A stretch of 30,635 nt of DNA, from IMG/VR virus record IMGVR_UViG_3300045790_001959, positions 1 through 30,635 of that record. One strand, written 5' to 3'. The notes beneath the pieces were generated by a model. That model did no database searches, had not been told where the DNA came from, and saw nothing but the letters and a program-made list of their open reading frames with translations. This document shows, piece after piece, positions 7,662 to 14,392 of this stretch (within the stretch, counting starts at the first letter, position 1; each line of letters begins with the position of its first letter). The position numbers were made by a program, and so were the translations under genes. The DNA comes from a virus.

Positions 7662-9935
7662 ATGACAACACTATACGCGACCCATCTACAGCGAATGCTC
7701 AACAGAAGAGATAACCCATACATGATGGATCTTCGTCCTGACCGGCAAGCCATGGACCCCAACCTCGGGCCTATGCAAACAATACAGGCAGAAGGGTCTA
7801 GCTTGCGCAGCGGTGCGTACTCGTTAGCGGGAGAAGCACTTGGCGGAGGTAACGAAAACTACCAGCAGGGTCAAAACCTTGTAGAGGCGTCGGAATTTCT
7901 ACCTGTCGTAGGAGGCGTCGCAGCAGCAGGCGACTACGCAGACGCCGTTCGCGCTGGCGACCCGGTGGGCATGGGCATAGGCGCCGTTGGCCTGGGGCTA
8001 TCAATGATCCCTGGCGGCAAAAAAATCAAAGGCAAACTAGACGAAGTTGGAGACGCCGCTAAAAAAGCAGTAAACGATTACAAGCAAGAAGCTGCTATGG
8101 ATGGTTTGCGCCAGGCTGCTAACCGGCAAGAACTTGTAGGTAAATCCAAAGATCGCGTTGGAACTACCGGACAGTACGTCGGAGCTCCGGCAGGAGTTGA
8201 CACTCCAGAGAAGCTGGAAGAGCTCAGAGAAAACTACATTCAAAAAGTTATTAAAGGTGTGGACGGTGCGGATTGGTACGACGATTCCTCCGCCTACCTC
8301 TACGGCGCCGCGCCGCGAAACGCTGGTGGCAACGAACCTCCAGAGCTCGCTGCTCAAAGAGCCACCGACACCATCGCGGTGACGAGTCAGGGCACAAACG
8401 TAGACACTAATTTAGGATTTACTGTCAAGGCCATGAACCAGCGCGCCACAGGGCAGCCTGTTGAGACCGGCAGGTTCCCCGCCTCTCAGAGCCCAAAGAT
8501 TGAGCAAATTCTAGACGGCGAGGTTCCAGAGCTCGGTCCAAAGATCGGACCTTTCGCGGAGAACAACCAAGTTAGCTGGAACCCAGAGCTCGGCACTTCC
8601 CCCGTAAACGACATATGGAACGGCAGAGCGTTTGGCTATGTTGATAAGGATGGTAAGCCCTGGGACGCAGGATTCTCGCCACAGCAGCACGCCTTCATGG
8701 ATGAGCAAACTCAGATAATAGTGGACACCTTAAACGAGCGGAAGGCAGGAGGCAGATCAGATTGGAACGCGTTAAACAGCCAAGCCGCTGCGTGGACGGG
8801 CGCAAAGATTGACGCAGGCAATATTAATCCACAAGACGCGGCGATGCACTACGGTGACTTTGGTGATAAATACGCAGCGAACGCCACGAGTGAGCAAATC
8901 CCAGGAGCGGGTACAGGACAGCTAGACGGTATCGTGGATCAGCCCTACCAGGTGCGCGAAGACTTCACTAACGACCCGAGGTCCACTTGGGACAACGAGG
9001 CTGGGCAAGACTCCATGTACTCGGGCGCTGGGATGTTAACCGAGCCCACTAATCGTAACGTCGGTTCCTACACCCCTGAATCAACTGGCGTCCTGGAAAT
9101 TAACCCAGGTTCAGTAGCTCGACCATTGGTTCAAATGGAAGACATCAACAAGTCCAAAGCGTTGAGCTCGAGGGACGAGGGAATCCTCAACACCGTCGAG
9201 ACGTCAAGAGCATTTGTTGATGTGCAGAACGGGGGCGCCTGGCACAAAATAATTCCGGGGGCGAAAGCTGGAGAGCAAAGTGCCCTGGCTATCCAGATGA
9301 CGAGCTCGCCAACTGAAGAACAAATGTTAGCGGTGACAAAGCTGGCAGAAGACAACGGATTCATAGCTGTAGACACAGGCCAAGGCATTAACTTCATTAA
9401 CGACACCTACAGTGACATTGGCTCTGCAAGAACTGGCACAAGTTTAGGCAAGCAGCTCAAGCAAGGTCAGGTGCTAGACGCAGACAAAAATATCGTCAAG
9501 CAAAGCCCGTTCGTGCAGGACATCCAAAATATTTTAGGCGAAGACACAAAGCTTGACCGAGTGAAAATTGACTCTAACTATCTAAGCTTCGACGATGCGT
9601 GGCGAGCTGGTGAAGGCAGCGGCGCAGCTACCGACCAATTTATTGAGGAAATCCAAAAGAATAAAACTTTGAGGGATAGCCTCGAGCCCACGATTAGATC
9701 GAAGGCCGCAGCTAATATGGCGCGTGACGCTGAAGTGTCCGCCAGTACCGGGATGCCGATACGGGAGGATGTTCAGAACGCCAGGCGCATTCTCGTCGAG
9801 GGCGGCATTGAGGCGCTTATGAAAGCTCGAAAAGCAGGCGCTATTCTTCCTGCGGTGTTTGTCGCGGTTCTTGCGGGGACTCAAGTGGAAGACGAACAAG
9901 AGCAGCCCGGTGGTTTGCTGATGGAAACCTCTTAA
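7662..9935 (+). CDS. Large internal virion (ejection-type) protein
   Basis: 757 residues, the largest protein here. Residues about 75-130 contain a Gly/Val/Ala-rich hydrophobic block (FLPVVGGVAAAGDYADAV and GIGAVGLGLSMIPGGKK) followed by Lys-rich helix. A second hydrophobic segment (AGAILPAVFVAVLAG) lies at about residues 725-740. The protein ends EQPGGLLMETS, sharing a GGLL ending with the product of the gene starting at 5166. The middle is soluble, Asn/Asp/Gly-rich and without an identifiable catalytic motif. It is the last gene of the late tail/core operon and a hairpin follows at 9947. Role in DNA ejection is inferred from hydrophobic segments and order. Confidence 0.6.
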   Translation: MTTLYATHLQRMLNRRDNPYMMDLRPDRQAMDPNLGPMQTIQAEGSSLRSGAYSLAGEALGGGNENYQQGQNLVEASEFLPVVGGVAAAGDYADAVRAGDPVGMGIGAVGLGLSMIPGGKKIKGKLDEVGDAAKKAVNDYKQEAAMDGLRQAANRQELVGKSKDRVGTTGQYVGAPAGVDTPEKLEELRENYIQKVIKGVDGADWYDDSSAYLYGAAPRNAGGNEPPELAAQRATDTIAVTSQGTNVDTNLGFTVKAMNQRATGQPVETGRFPASQSPKIEQILDGEVPELGPKIGPFAENNQVSWNPELGTSPVNDIWNGRAFGYVDKDGKPWDAGFSPQQHAFMDEQTQIIVDTLNERKAGGRSDWNALNSQAAAWTGAKIDAGNINPQDAAMHYGDFGDKYAANATSEQIPGAGTGQLDGIVDQPYQVREDFTNDPRSTWDNEAGQDSMYSGAGMLTEPTNRNVGSYTPESTGVLEINPGSVARPLVQMEDINKSKALSSRDEGILNTVETSRAFVDVQNGGAWHKIIPGAKAGEQSALAIQMTSSPTEEQMLAVTKLAEDNGFIAVDTGQGINFINDTYSDIGSARTGTSLGKQLKQGQVLDADKNIVKQSPFVQDIQNILGEDTKLDRVKIDSNYLSFDDAWRAGEGSGAATDQFIEEIQKNKTLRDSLEPTIRSKAAANMARDAEVSASTGMPIREDVQNARRILVEGGIEALMKARKAGAILPAVFVAVLAGTQVEDEQEQPGGLLMETS

Positions 9936-10029
9936 CGCGATTGATGGCGCGAAGGAGATCCATCTCTTCGCGCTCTGTTCTTGGGCCTTCCCATATTTTT
10001 CCACCACCAGGTAAATCTTTATATGGCAT
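9841..10029 (-). CDS. Possible small minus-strand protein
   Basis: 62 residues starting MPYKDLPGGGKIWEGP, with a GGAG ribosome-binding site seven bases before the ATG. The N-terminal half lies in otherwise empty DNA, and its Lys/Arg/Glu-rich composition (RTEREEMDLLRAINRVKR) looks protein-like. The last 95 bases overlap the end of the large virion gene on the other strand. A longer frame upstream to 10164 runs into the next gene and was not chosen. No family is recognised. It would be the only minus-strand gene in this part of the map, so it may be a spurious frame. Confidence 0.35.
   Translation of the reverse strand: MPYKDLPGGGKIWEGPRTEREEMDLLRAINRVKRFPSANHRAALVRLPLESPQEPRQTPQEE
9947..9973 (+). 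terminator. Strong hairpin after the late operon
   Basis: GCGCGAAG (9947-9954), one bulged G, then AGAT pairs with ATCT and CTTCGCGC (9962-9973), giving 12 base pairs with a two-base loop. It lies 11 bases after the stop of the last virion gene. The following bases (TCTGTTCTTGG) are only moderately T-rich, so termination on the plus strand is plausible but not certain; the hairpin also falls inside the possible minus-strand gene. Confidence 0.4.
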
Positions 10030-10091
10030 TTTTATTCTCCGTAGAAACAATTCTTTGTTGCACTGGCAACTATAGCTTGTCGAGTCTTTAG

Positions 10092-10544
10092 ATGATAGCT
10101 GAAATATCCGCCATCGTAGCCGGTGTAAATATAGCCAGCAACGCCCTAAAGCAAGCGGCGGCAAGCTGCGATGATCTAAGTACTATCGGAACCTTCCTAT
10201 CGAAGCTCGGCGGAGCTGAGGTGGAACTAGCCAAAGCCCAAAATCAGGGAGGGTTGAGCGAAGCAGACGCCGTAAAAGCCGCATTAGCTCGCAAGCAAAT
10301 CGCAGACACGATGCAGGAGGTGAAAGATCTGTTTACCGTCAGTGGCAACGGCGCCTTGTACCAACAGTGTATTCAGGAAATGGCAAATGCTCGAAAGGCG
10401 AAGCAACAAGAATTGGCTATGGCGGCTGCAAAGAAAAAGCAAATGATGAAAGAAATCAGAAATGTCGCGCTAATCCTGATCGCTTGCGCTACTTTTTTAC
10501 CGCTAATCATCTGGGGAATAGTGTCGCTTCTCTTGAACAGATAA
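10092..10544 (+). CDS. C-terminally anchored membrane protein
   Basis: 150 residues. Residues 1-100 are soluble and helical with Ala-rich stretches (SNALKQAAASCDDLSTIGTF). A Lys-rich stretch (RKAKQQ, KKKQMMK) precedes one hydrophobic segment at about residues 123-147 (NVALILIACATFLPLIIWGIVS), leaving almost no residues after it. This tail-anchored layout places the N-terminal domain in the cytoplasm or, alternatively, in the virion. Proteins of this shape occur near lysis or internal-core genes of podoviruses, so a holin, pinholin or ejection accessory is possible. No motif decides between them. The ribosome-binding site is weak. It is the last plus-strand gene before the attachment region. 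Confidence 0.55.
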   Translation: MIAEISAIVAGVNIASNALKQAAASCDDLSTIGTFLSKLGGAEVELAKAQNQGGLSEADAVKAALARKQIADTMQEVKDLFTVSGNGALYQQCIQEMANARKAKQQELAMAAAKKKQMMKEIRNVALILIACATFLPLIIWGIVSLLLNR

Positions 10545-10562
10545 CCCCCCTCCTAAATTTAC

Positions 10563-10764
10563 TGCACCAAATTTGCACCATTGCCTCGTAAGTCATTGAT
10601 TTAATTGAGGCCCCCGGTTGTCCCATATAACCTAATTTTTTTGATTTTCTATCATTTTCAATCACTTAGCATAATTATAGTTAACACAATCAACCACTTA
10701 AACCCCCGCCCGATAACGCGTGATCGCTTTGGTGCTATTTGGGACTGCACCATTGACTGCACCA
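10563..10764 (+). other. attP: Candidate phage attachment site (attP) region
   Basis: The stretch 10545-10852 upstream of the integrase holds no gene. It contains four exact TGCACCA heptamers in two pairs: 10563-10569 with 10574-10580 (11-base period) and 10746-10752 with 10758-10764 (12-base period). Pairs at about one helical turn, on both sides of a spacer, are what integrase arm-type sites look like. Between the pairs lies the candidate core at 10587-10608, related to two other copies near the terminase genes, and an A+T-rich run at 10630-10690 suited to DNA bending. The exact crossover cannot be read without the host attB sequence. Confidence 0.6.
10587..10608 (+). repeat. Candidate att core, repeat copy A
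   Basis: The core reads CGTAAGTCATTGATTT followed by AATTGA. An 18-base stretch (10589-10606) is identical to the complement of 24431-24448, and 21 of 22 bases match the complement of 25076-25097. It sits seven bases after the left pair of TGCACCA sites. Confidence 0.7.
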
Positions 10765-10779
10765 CACCCCCCGGTATTG

Positions 10780-10819
10780 ACAACCCGGAGTTGTCCATAC
10801 ACTTAAAGTGTAGTACCTT
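10780..10819 (+). promoter_or_regulatory. Integrase promoter overlapped by repressor operator
   Basis: The operator-like palindrome ACAACCCGGAGTTGT is at 10780-10794. Its right arm runs into a TTGTCC -35 (10791-10796), followed after 17 bases by a weak TACCTT -10 (10814-10819). The promoter at 23039 has the same geometry. A TTGACA at 10777-10782 is an alternative -35. The integrase would be repressed by the same protein that controls the other operators. Confidence 0.55.
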
Positions 10820-10852
10820 AAGTAACTGTCGAAACTACACAAGGGGACCGCA

Positions 10853-11866
10853 ATGGCGACAATCATAAAACGTGGGGACAACTTCCGGGCTCAGATCCGC
10901 CAAGCCGGACAGCGTACCATGTCCAAATCTTTTCCTAAGAAGGCACTGGCGGATGAATGGGTGCGAGATACAGAGGCCGCTCTCTCAAAAAACACATATC
11001 GAGATGACAAAACTGTTCTGTCTGACGTAATCAAGAGTGCCTTCAGGGTTCTTAATCTTACCGGCGATAAAGCAAAACACTACAAACAGATCGATAAGCG
11101 CTTCGGCCACCTCGCGCTTAAAGAGATAACGAGAGAGGTTCTTTTTGGTTTCGTGGAAGAGCGAAAGGGTGAGGTAAAGCCAAGCACCATCAACCACACA
11201 TTCATTTACCTCGGGACGGTGTTGCGATTTGCCGAGGCTTATATGCTTCTGAAACCAAATATCGAGGAATTTAAGCTAGCGAAGGAGTGGCTTACCGGCC
11301 AAGGGTTTTTGGAAAAAGCAGACAGAAGAACCCGGAGGGTAAGCGACGACGAAATGCAGGCAATCAAAGACGAGTGGATTCTGGACGATTACCAAGGTTC
11401 GTCCGCGAAGGGCTGGTCGCTGCCAGACATGATGAAATTTGCCGTCACGACGGCAATGCGGCGCGGCGAGCAGTTTTGCCTACGCTGGGACGAGTTGGAC
11501 GAGGAGCAAAGAACGGTTGGCTGCTGGCGCAAGCACCCCAAAGGGAAAGTCTACAGCCGCGTGCCGCTGCTCAAGGAGGCGATGGACATTATTGATAGGC
11601 AGGAGCGAAGCAGAGATACCCTTTTTAATATTTCCTCTAACCACGCGGCTAAGGTATTTAATATTTACAGGGACAAGGCTGGTATTAAAGATTTGTGTTG
11701 GCACGACCTTAGACACGAAGGCGTTAGCAGGCTGTTCGAGATGGGAGTCTTCCAAATACCGGAGGTAGCCATGTTCTCAGGGCATCGAGACATCCAGATG
11801 CTGCACTCGTATACGCACCTGAGCGCGGAGCGTATTTCTGCAAAGCTCAAATCCAAGGGGCTATAG
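10853..11866 (+). CDS. int: Tyrosine-family integrase
   Basis: 337 residues with a strong AAGGGGAC ribosome-binding site. It catalyses site-specific recombination between attP and the host attB. The N-terminal arm (residues 1-50) is basic, followed by a helical core-binding domain and the catalytic domain. Catalytic residues can be read: Arg203 in RRGEQ, a Lys in the HPKGKVYSR beta-hairpin near residue 238, His284 and Arg287 in HDLRHEG, His311 in SGHRD and the nucleophile Tyr320 in SYTHLS. The length is usual for the family and nothing appears missing. It lies directly beside the attP-like region and converges on the excisionase-like gene. An operator overlaps its promoter, implying repression in an established lysogen. 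Confidence 0.95.
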   Translation: MATIIKRGDNFRAQIRQAGQRTMSKSFPKKALADEWVRDTEAALSKNTYRDDKTVLSDVIKSAFRVLNLTGDKAKHYKQIDKRFGHLALKEITREVLFGFVEERKGEVKPSTINHTFIYLGTVLRFAEAYMLLKPNIEEFKLAKEWLTGQGFLEKADRRTRRVSDDEMQAIKDEWILDDYQGSSAKGWSLPDMMKFAVTTAMRRGEQFCLRWDELDEEQRTVGCWRKHPKGKVYSRVPLLKEAMDIIDRQERSRDTLFNISSNHAAKVFNIYRDKAGIKDLCWHDLRHEGVSRLFEMGVFQIPEVAMFSGHRDIQMLHSYTHLSAERISAKLKSKGL

Positions 11867-11890
11867 GTTGTTTCAACAACCTTGGGTTGT
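11865..11890. promoter_or_regulatory. Operator cluster between int and the excisionase-like gene
   Basis: Three half-sites alternate here: GGTTGT (11866-11871), ACAACC (11876-11881) and GGTTGT (11885-11890). They form an eight-base inverted repeat AGGTTGTT-TC-AACAACCT (11865-11882) and a standard operator ACAACCTTGGGTTGT (11876-11890). It lies at the junction of two convergent genes and inside the last codons of the minus-strand gene, not at a promoter. There is no T-run, so an intrinsic terminator is unlikely. Confidence 0.5.
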
Positions 11891-12082
11891 AATCTTACTC
11901 AAACCTTCAGCGCGTTTGGCGCTGAAATAGGCCTCAACTACAGCGCGGTCAGCGACACGGTGGCGACCAAGCTTATAAGTTGGACAGCAAAACCGTTCAT
12001 CACTGATCGCGTTGAGCAAACTGCTTTTCTTGATTCCAAAAAGCTCTGAGAGCTCAGTCAAATTCAGATACGGTCGATCCAT
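11873..12082 (-). CDS. Excisionase/AlpA-like DNA-binding protein
   Basis: 69 residues. Residues 6-30 (NLTELSELFGIKKSSLLNAI) form a helix-turn-helix of the MerR/AlpA/excisionase type, followed by a wing-like stretch (YKLGRHRVADRAVVEAYF) with basic residues. Small proteins of this type bend DNA at att sites as recombination directionality factors or act as transcription regulators. The ATG follows the repressor stop without a gap and uses a GGAGG site within the end of that gene, so it is translationally coupled to the repressor. Convergence with the integrase favours an excisionase role. A Cro- or AlpA-like regulator is the alternative. Confidence 0.6.
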   Translation of the reverse strand: MDRPYLNLTELSELFGIKKSSLLNAISDERFCCPTYKLGRHRVADRAVVEAYFSAKRAEGLSKITTQGC

Positions 12083-12736
12083 TCAATCCTCCAAAAATTT
12101 TGATAACTTCATAGCGCCAGCGGTGTAGCAGAAGCTGCGCGTGGTTTGCGTAAACTCTACCGTGACATTTTTCCCTTCTTTCTTACCCAGAGCTTTCCAC
12201 ACACTGCCATCGATCTCGATAAAATCACACGCAACGCTTCTATGCGTTGAAAAATCTTTAACGAGCACGATTGTGGAGCCCTCTGAAATTTGAGCTTCCG
12301 AGAACGTAGCAGTGAAAACACCCTTGTCTTGCTCAACCGCTTCTTCTACTGCCAGGTGACGCACACGCCCCTGGTCGATCATCATGATATCGGTGAAATG
12401 ATTGTCGCCGTTAAAACTTGCGCCTATGCCTTTTGCAACCAGGTACGACATCACGGCATAGGCTGTGTGCTCGTGGCGCCGCGCAGTCATTATGTCCGTG
12501 TTGATTTCACCGTGGCCTGTGCCGAGCGCGAGCCAAGAATGCTTCACTCCTAGCACCTTCGCCAGATCCTTACACAACCTCTGACGCGGAACCGTATCCC
12601 CCGCGAACCATTTTCGTACCGCCTCTTGGCTGATGTTCAATTTCTCTGCGAGATACGTCTGCTGACCCTTGCCAAACTGCGGTATGTCATCGTTCCCGGC
12701 GCAAGCCTCTAAAAGTCTTTTTTCAAAGTTGTCCAT
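12083..12736 (-). CDS. XRE-family phage repressor
   Basis: 217 residues. Residues about 25-66 form a Cro/CI-type helix-turn-helix (TYLAEKLNISQEAVRKWFAG). The C-terminal 140 residues show no S24/LexA Ser-Lys protease signature, so RecA-driven self-cleavage is unlikely. Their hydrophobic/acidic pattern (HFTDIMMIDQGRVRHLAVEE) suggests a separate alpha/beta dimerisation or sensing domain I cannot name. A palindromic operator lies immediately upstream, implying autoregulation. The start is supported by AGAGG five bases before the ATG. The gene sits downstream of the replication operon on the same strand, and the excisionase-like gene follows without spacing. It is the best candidate for the protein that binds all the ACAACY-NNN-RGTTGT sites. 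Confidence 0.75.
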   Translation of the reverse strand: MDNFEKRLLEACAGNDDIPQFGKGQQTYLAEKLNISQEAVRKWFAGDTVPRQRLCKDLAKVLGVKHSWLALGTGHGEINTDIMTARRHEHTAYAVMSYLVAKGIGASFNGDNHFTDIMMIDQGRVRHLAVEEAVEQDKGVFTATFSEAQISEGSTIVLVKDFSTHRSVACDFIEIDGSVWKALGKKEGKNVTVEFTQTTRSFCYTAGAMKLSKFLED

Positions 12737-12737
12737 A

Positions 12738-12782
12738 ACAACCTCTGGTTGTATATAATTAAACGAGAGAATACTACGACAA
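12738..12782 (-). promoter_or_regulatory. Repressor promoter with operator
   Basis: The perfect palindrome ACAACCTCTGGTTGT (12738-12752) lies one base upstream of the repressor start codon. Upstream on the minus strand are an A+T-rich -10-like stretch (12752-12763) and a TTGTCG -35 candidate (complement of 12777-12782). The operator would cover the transcription start, giving autorepression. The TAG stop of the helicase gene (12774-12776) lies inside this promoter, so read-through from the replication operon is also possible. Confidence 0.55.
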
Positions 12783-14093
12783 TTTAGAGTTGTCCATCAT
12801 CTTTAGGAGCAAGTCTTGGGTGTCGCCTTTTTGTCGCAACACTTCTTTTACTGCCTTGTCGGCCTTCACATCGGCCAATATGTGAATTATCCGAACCGGG
12901 TGTCTTTGACCCTGTCGGTGCAGGCGAGCGTTAAATTGTTGGTAAAGCTCCAGACTCCAGGGCAACCCGTACCACACGATGATCGATCCGCCAGCTTGCA
13001 AATTTAGGCCGTGTCCCGCGCTTGCCGGGTGCGCGAGCATCACTTTGACTTTTTTCTTATTCCAGCGATCCAGTATTTTAGTGTCACCTTTAAGCAACTC
13101 TGCGCCCTTTATCCTCTGAGCAATACGTTCGGCGTCGATTTTGAAATTGTAAGCCACTAGAACGGGCTCACTTGCGGCCTCAATAATCTCCTCGAGCGCG
13201 TCCAATTTTGCGCTGTGGAGAACCTCGTGCCCTTCATCGGTATAAACCGCGCCGCTGCAAATTTGCAAAAGCTTGCCAATTTTAACCGCCGCGTTCGCCG
13301 CTAACACCTCTCCGCTTTCAATCTCTATAAGAAAATCTTTTTCCATCTGCGCGTAGGCCTTTAAGGCCTTTGGCGGCAGGGGCACTACAATATTGCTGTC
13401 AATTCTGTCTGGTAACTCAAGGTAATCTTTCGCGTCCATTCGCAAAACAAGGTCTGCGACCTTACCGTGCAATTGATCGACTTTGTCAGGGCGCATCTCA
13501 AACTGGCTCCACTGTGGATTACCAACCGGGCGGCAGTAGGCCTCCAGGAATTTACCCCTGGTATCGCCAAGTCGTTTACCTTTGTCTAGCAAATATATCT
13601 GCGGCCAAAGCTCCATTAGGGAGTTTGGCGAGGGTGTCCCCGTTAACTGAACCATTCGTTTGATTTTGCCGCTCTTCACAACCTTTCTCAGTGCCTTCCA
13701 CCGCTGGCTGCTGTGACTTTTGAAGCTGCTGGATTCGTCGATGATCATAGCGTCGTAATGCCATGCGGAGCCTAAATAGTCTATTAACCAAGGAAGGTTT
13801 TCTCTGTTAATGATGTGAATCGGATTTTGTGAGTGCGCGGCTTGCTCGCGTTTTGAGGCGCTAAGGCCTGCGAGGACGGAAAACTTTAGAGCTCTGAGGT
13901 GCTCCCAGTTTGCAATTTCCTCCCCCCACGTGTGTTGCGCTACCCGCAACGGCGCCACAATAATTACTTTCTTGATGTTTCTTGACGCGAGCAAATCAAC
14001 CAACGCAGTTAATGTGCTAACGGTTTTACCAAGCCCCATGTCTAGCCACAGCGCGCACGCCGCGTTATCTTTAATGAATTGCGCGGCGCGCAA
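12774..14093 (-). CDS. SNF2/DEAD-type helicase
   Basis: 439 residues counted from TTG 14093, the only ATG/GTG/TTG start in frame. Walker A is DMGLGKT (residues 18-24), motif II is DESS (118-121), and motif VI is FNARLHRQGQRHPV near residue 390, the SNF2 superfamily-2 signature. Phage members of this family act with a VRR-NUC nuclease and polymerase A in replication or recombination. The TTG start is doubtful: it cuts the conserved QYQLRAAQF entry motif and lies in a hairpin stem (14077-14095). The frame is open upstream through HNQLHQYQ. Real initiation may be at an ATT codon (14129 or 14126) or by -1 frameshifting from the VRR-NUC gene. The family call is firm; the N-terminus is not. Confidence 0.9.
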   Translation of the reverse strand: MRAAQFIKDNAACALWLDMGLGKTVSTLTALVDLLASRNIKKVIIVAPLRVAQHTWGEEIANWEHLRALKFSVLAGLSASKREQAAHSQNPIHIINRENLPWLIDYLGSAWHYDAMIIDESSSFKSHSSQRWKALRKVVKSGKIKRMVQLTGTPSPNSLMELWPQIYLLDKGKRLGDTRGKFLEAYCRPVGNPQWSQFEMRPDKVDQLHGKVADLVLRMDAKDYLELPDRIDSNIVVPLPPKALKAYAQMEKDFLIEIESGEVLAANAAVKIGKLLQICSGAVYTDEGHEVLHSAKLDALEEIIEAASEPVLVAYNFKIDAERIAQRIKGAELLKGDTKILDRWNKKKVKVMLAHPASAGHGLNLQAGGSIIVWYGLPWSLELYQQFNARLHRQGQRHPVRIIHILADVKADKAVKEVLRQKGDTQDLLLKMMDNSKLS

Positions 14094-14095
14094 TT
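14077..14095 (-). other. Hairpin burying the TTG start of the helicase
   Basis: AATTGCGC and GCGCAATT form an eight-base perfect stem with a three-base loop. The TTG at 14093-14091 lies in the stem, which should reduce its use as a start codon. Confidence 0.5.
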
Positions 14096-14119
14096 GATAT
14101 TGGTGAAGCTGGTTATGCT

Positions 14120-14392
14120 TTAAAATAATATTTTTCCCTGCTCGAAATCTGAAACGACATAAACGTGAAACCCATGCGCTTTAAGCTGCCGGTGGATGGC
14201 GTGCTGGTAAGCGGTTGGCTGCTTGCCCGGAGCCTTGAATTCAATCATTTGGCACACGCCGTCTCGAAAAAATATGCGATCCGGCACCCCGTTTTGTCCG
14301 GGGCTCATCCACTTAAAATTGAGCCACCCCTCGGACTTTGCGTAGCGGCAAACCTTTTCCTCCAATTTTGCCTCGAGTCGATACCGGATCAT
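14120..14392 (-). CDS. VRR-NUC domain nuclease
   Basis: 90 residues, essentially a single VRR-NUC (PD-(D/E)XK) domain. Acidic Glu11/Glu12 lie in the first helix, the catalytic core is GVPDR (residues 35-39, Asp38) and EFK (51-53), and QxxxH occurs in the following helix (Gln63, His67). Such stand-alone domains cut structured or flap DNA and are commonly encoded between polymerase A and an SNF2 helicase in phages. The ATG overlaps the polymerase stop (ATGA), so translation is coupled. The end of the gene carries the GGGAAAA sequence discussed as a possible fusion signal to the helicase. Confidence 0.9.
   Translation of the reverse strand: MIRYRLEAKLEEKVCRYAKSEGWLNFKWMSPGQNGVPDRIFFRDGVCQMIEFKAPGKQPTAYQHAIHRQLKAHGFHVYVVSDFEQGKILF
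14132..14138 (-). other. Candidate -1 frameshift slippery heptamer GGGAAAA
   Basis: On the minus strand G GGA AAA sits in the VRR-NUC reading frame in the X XXY YYZ phase required for -1 slippage, 12 bases from the start of the UAA stop-codon overlap region. After a -1 slip the reading continues as NIILKHNQLHQYQLRAAQ, straight into the helicase frame. The only strong downstream hairpin begins 36 bases away, farther than usual. Confidence 0.35.

Noticed and set aside
10066-10080. Operator-like GCAACTATAGCTTGT before the membrane-protein gene
   Set aside because: Only 12 of 15 bases match the best operator, the palindrome is broken, and no clear promoter is attached.
10605-10868. 87-codon plus-strand frame across the attachment region
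   Set aside because: It runs over the A+T-rich attP-like DNA and the int promoter, with no ribosome-binding site and implausible composition.
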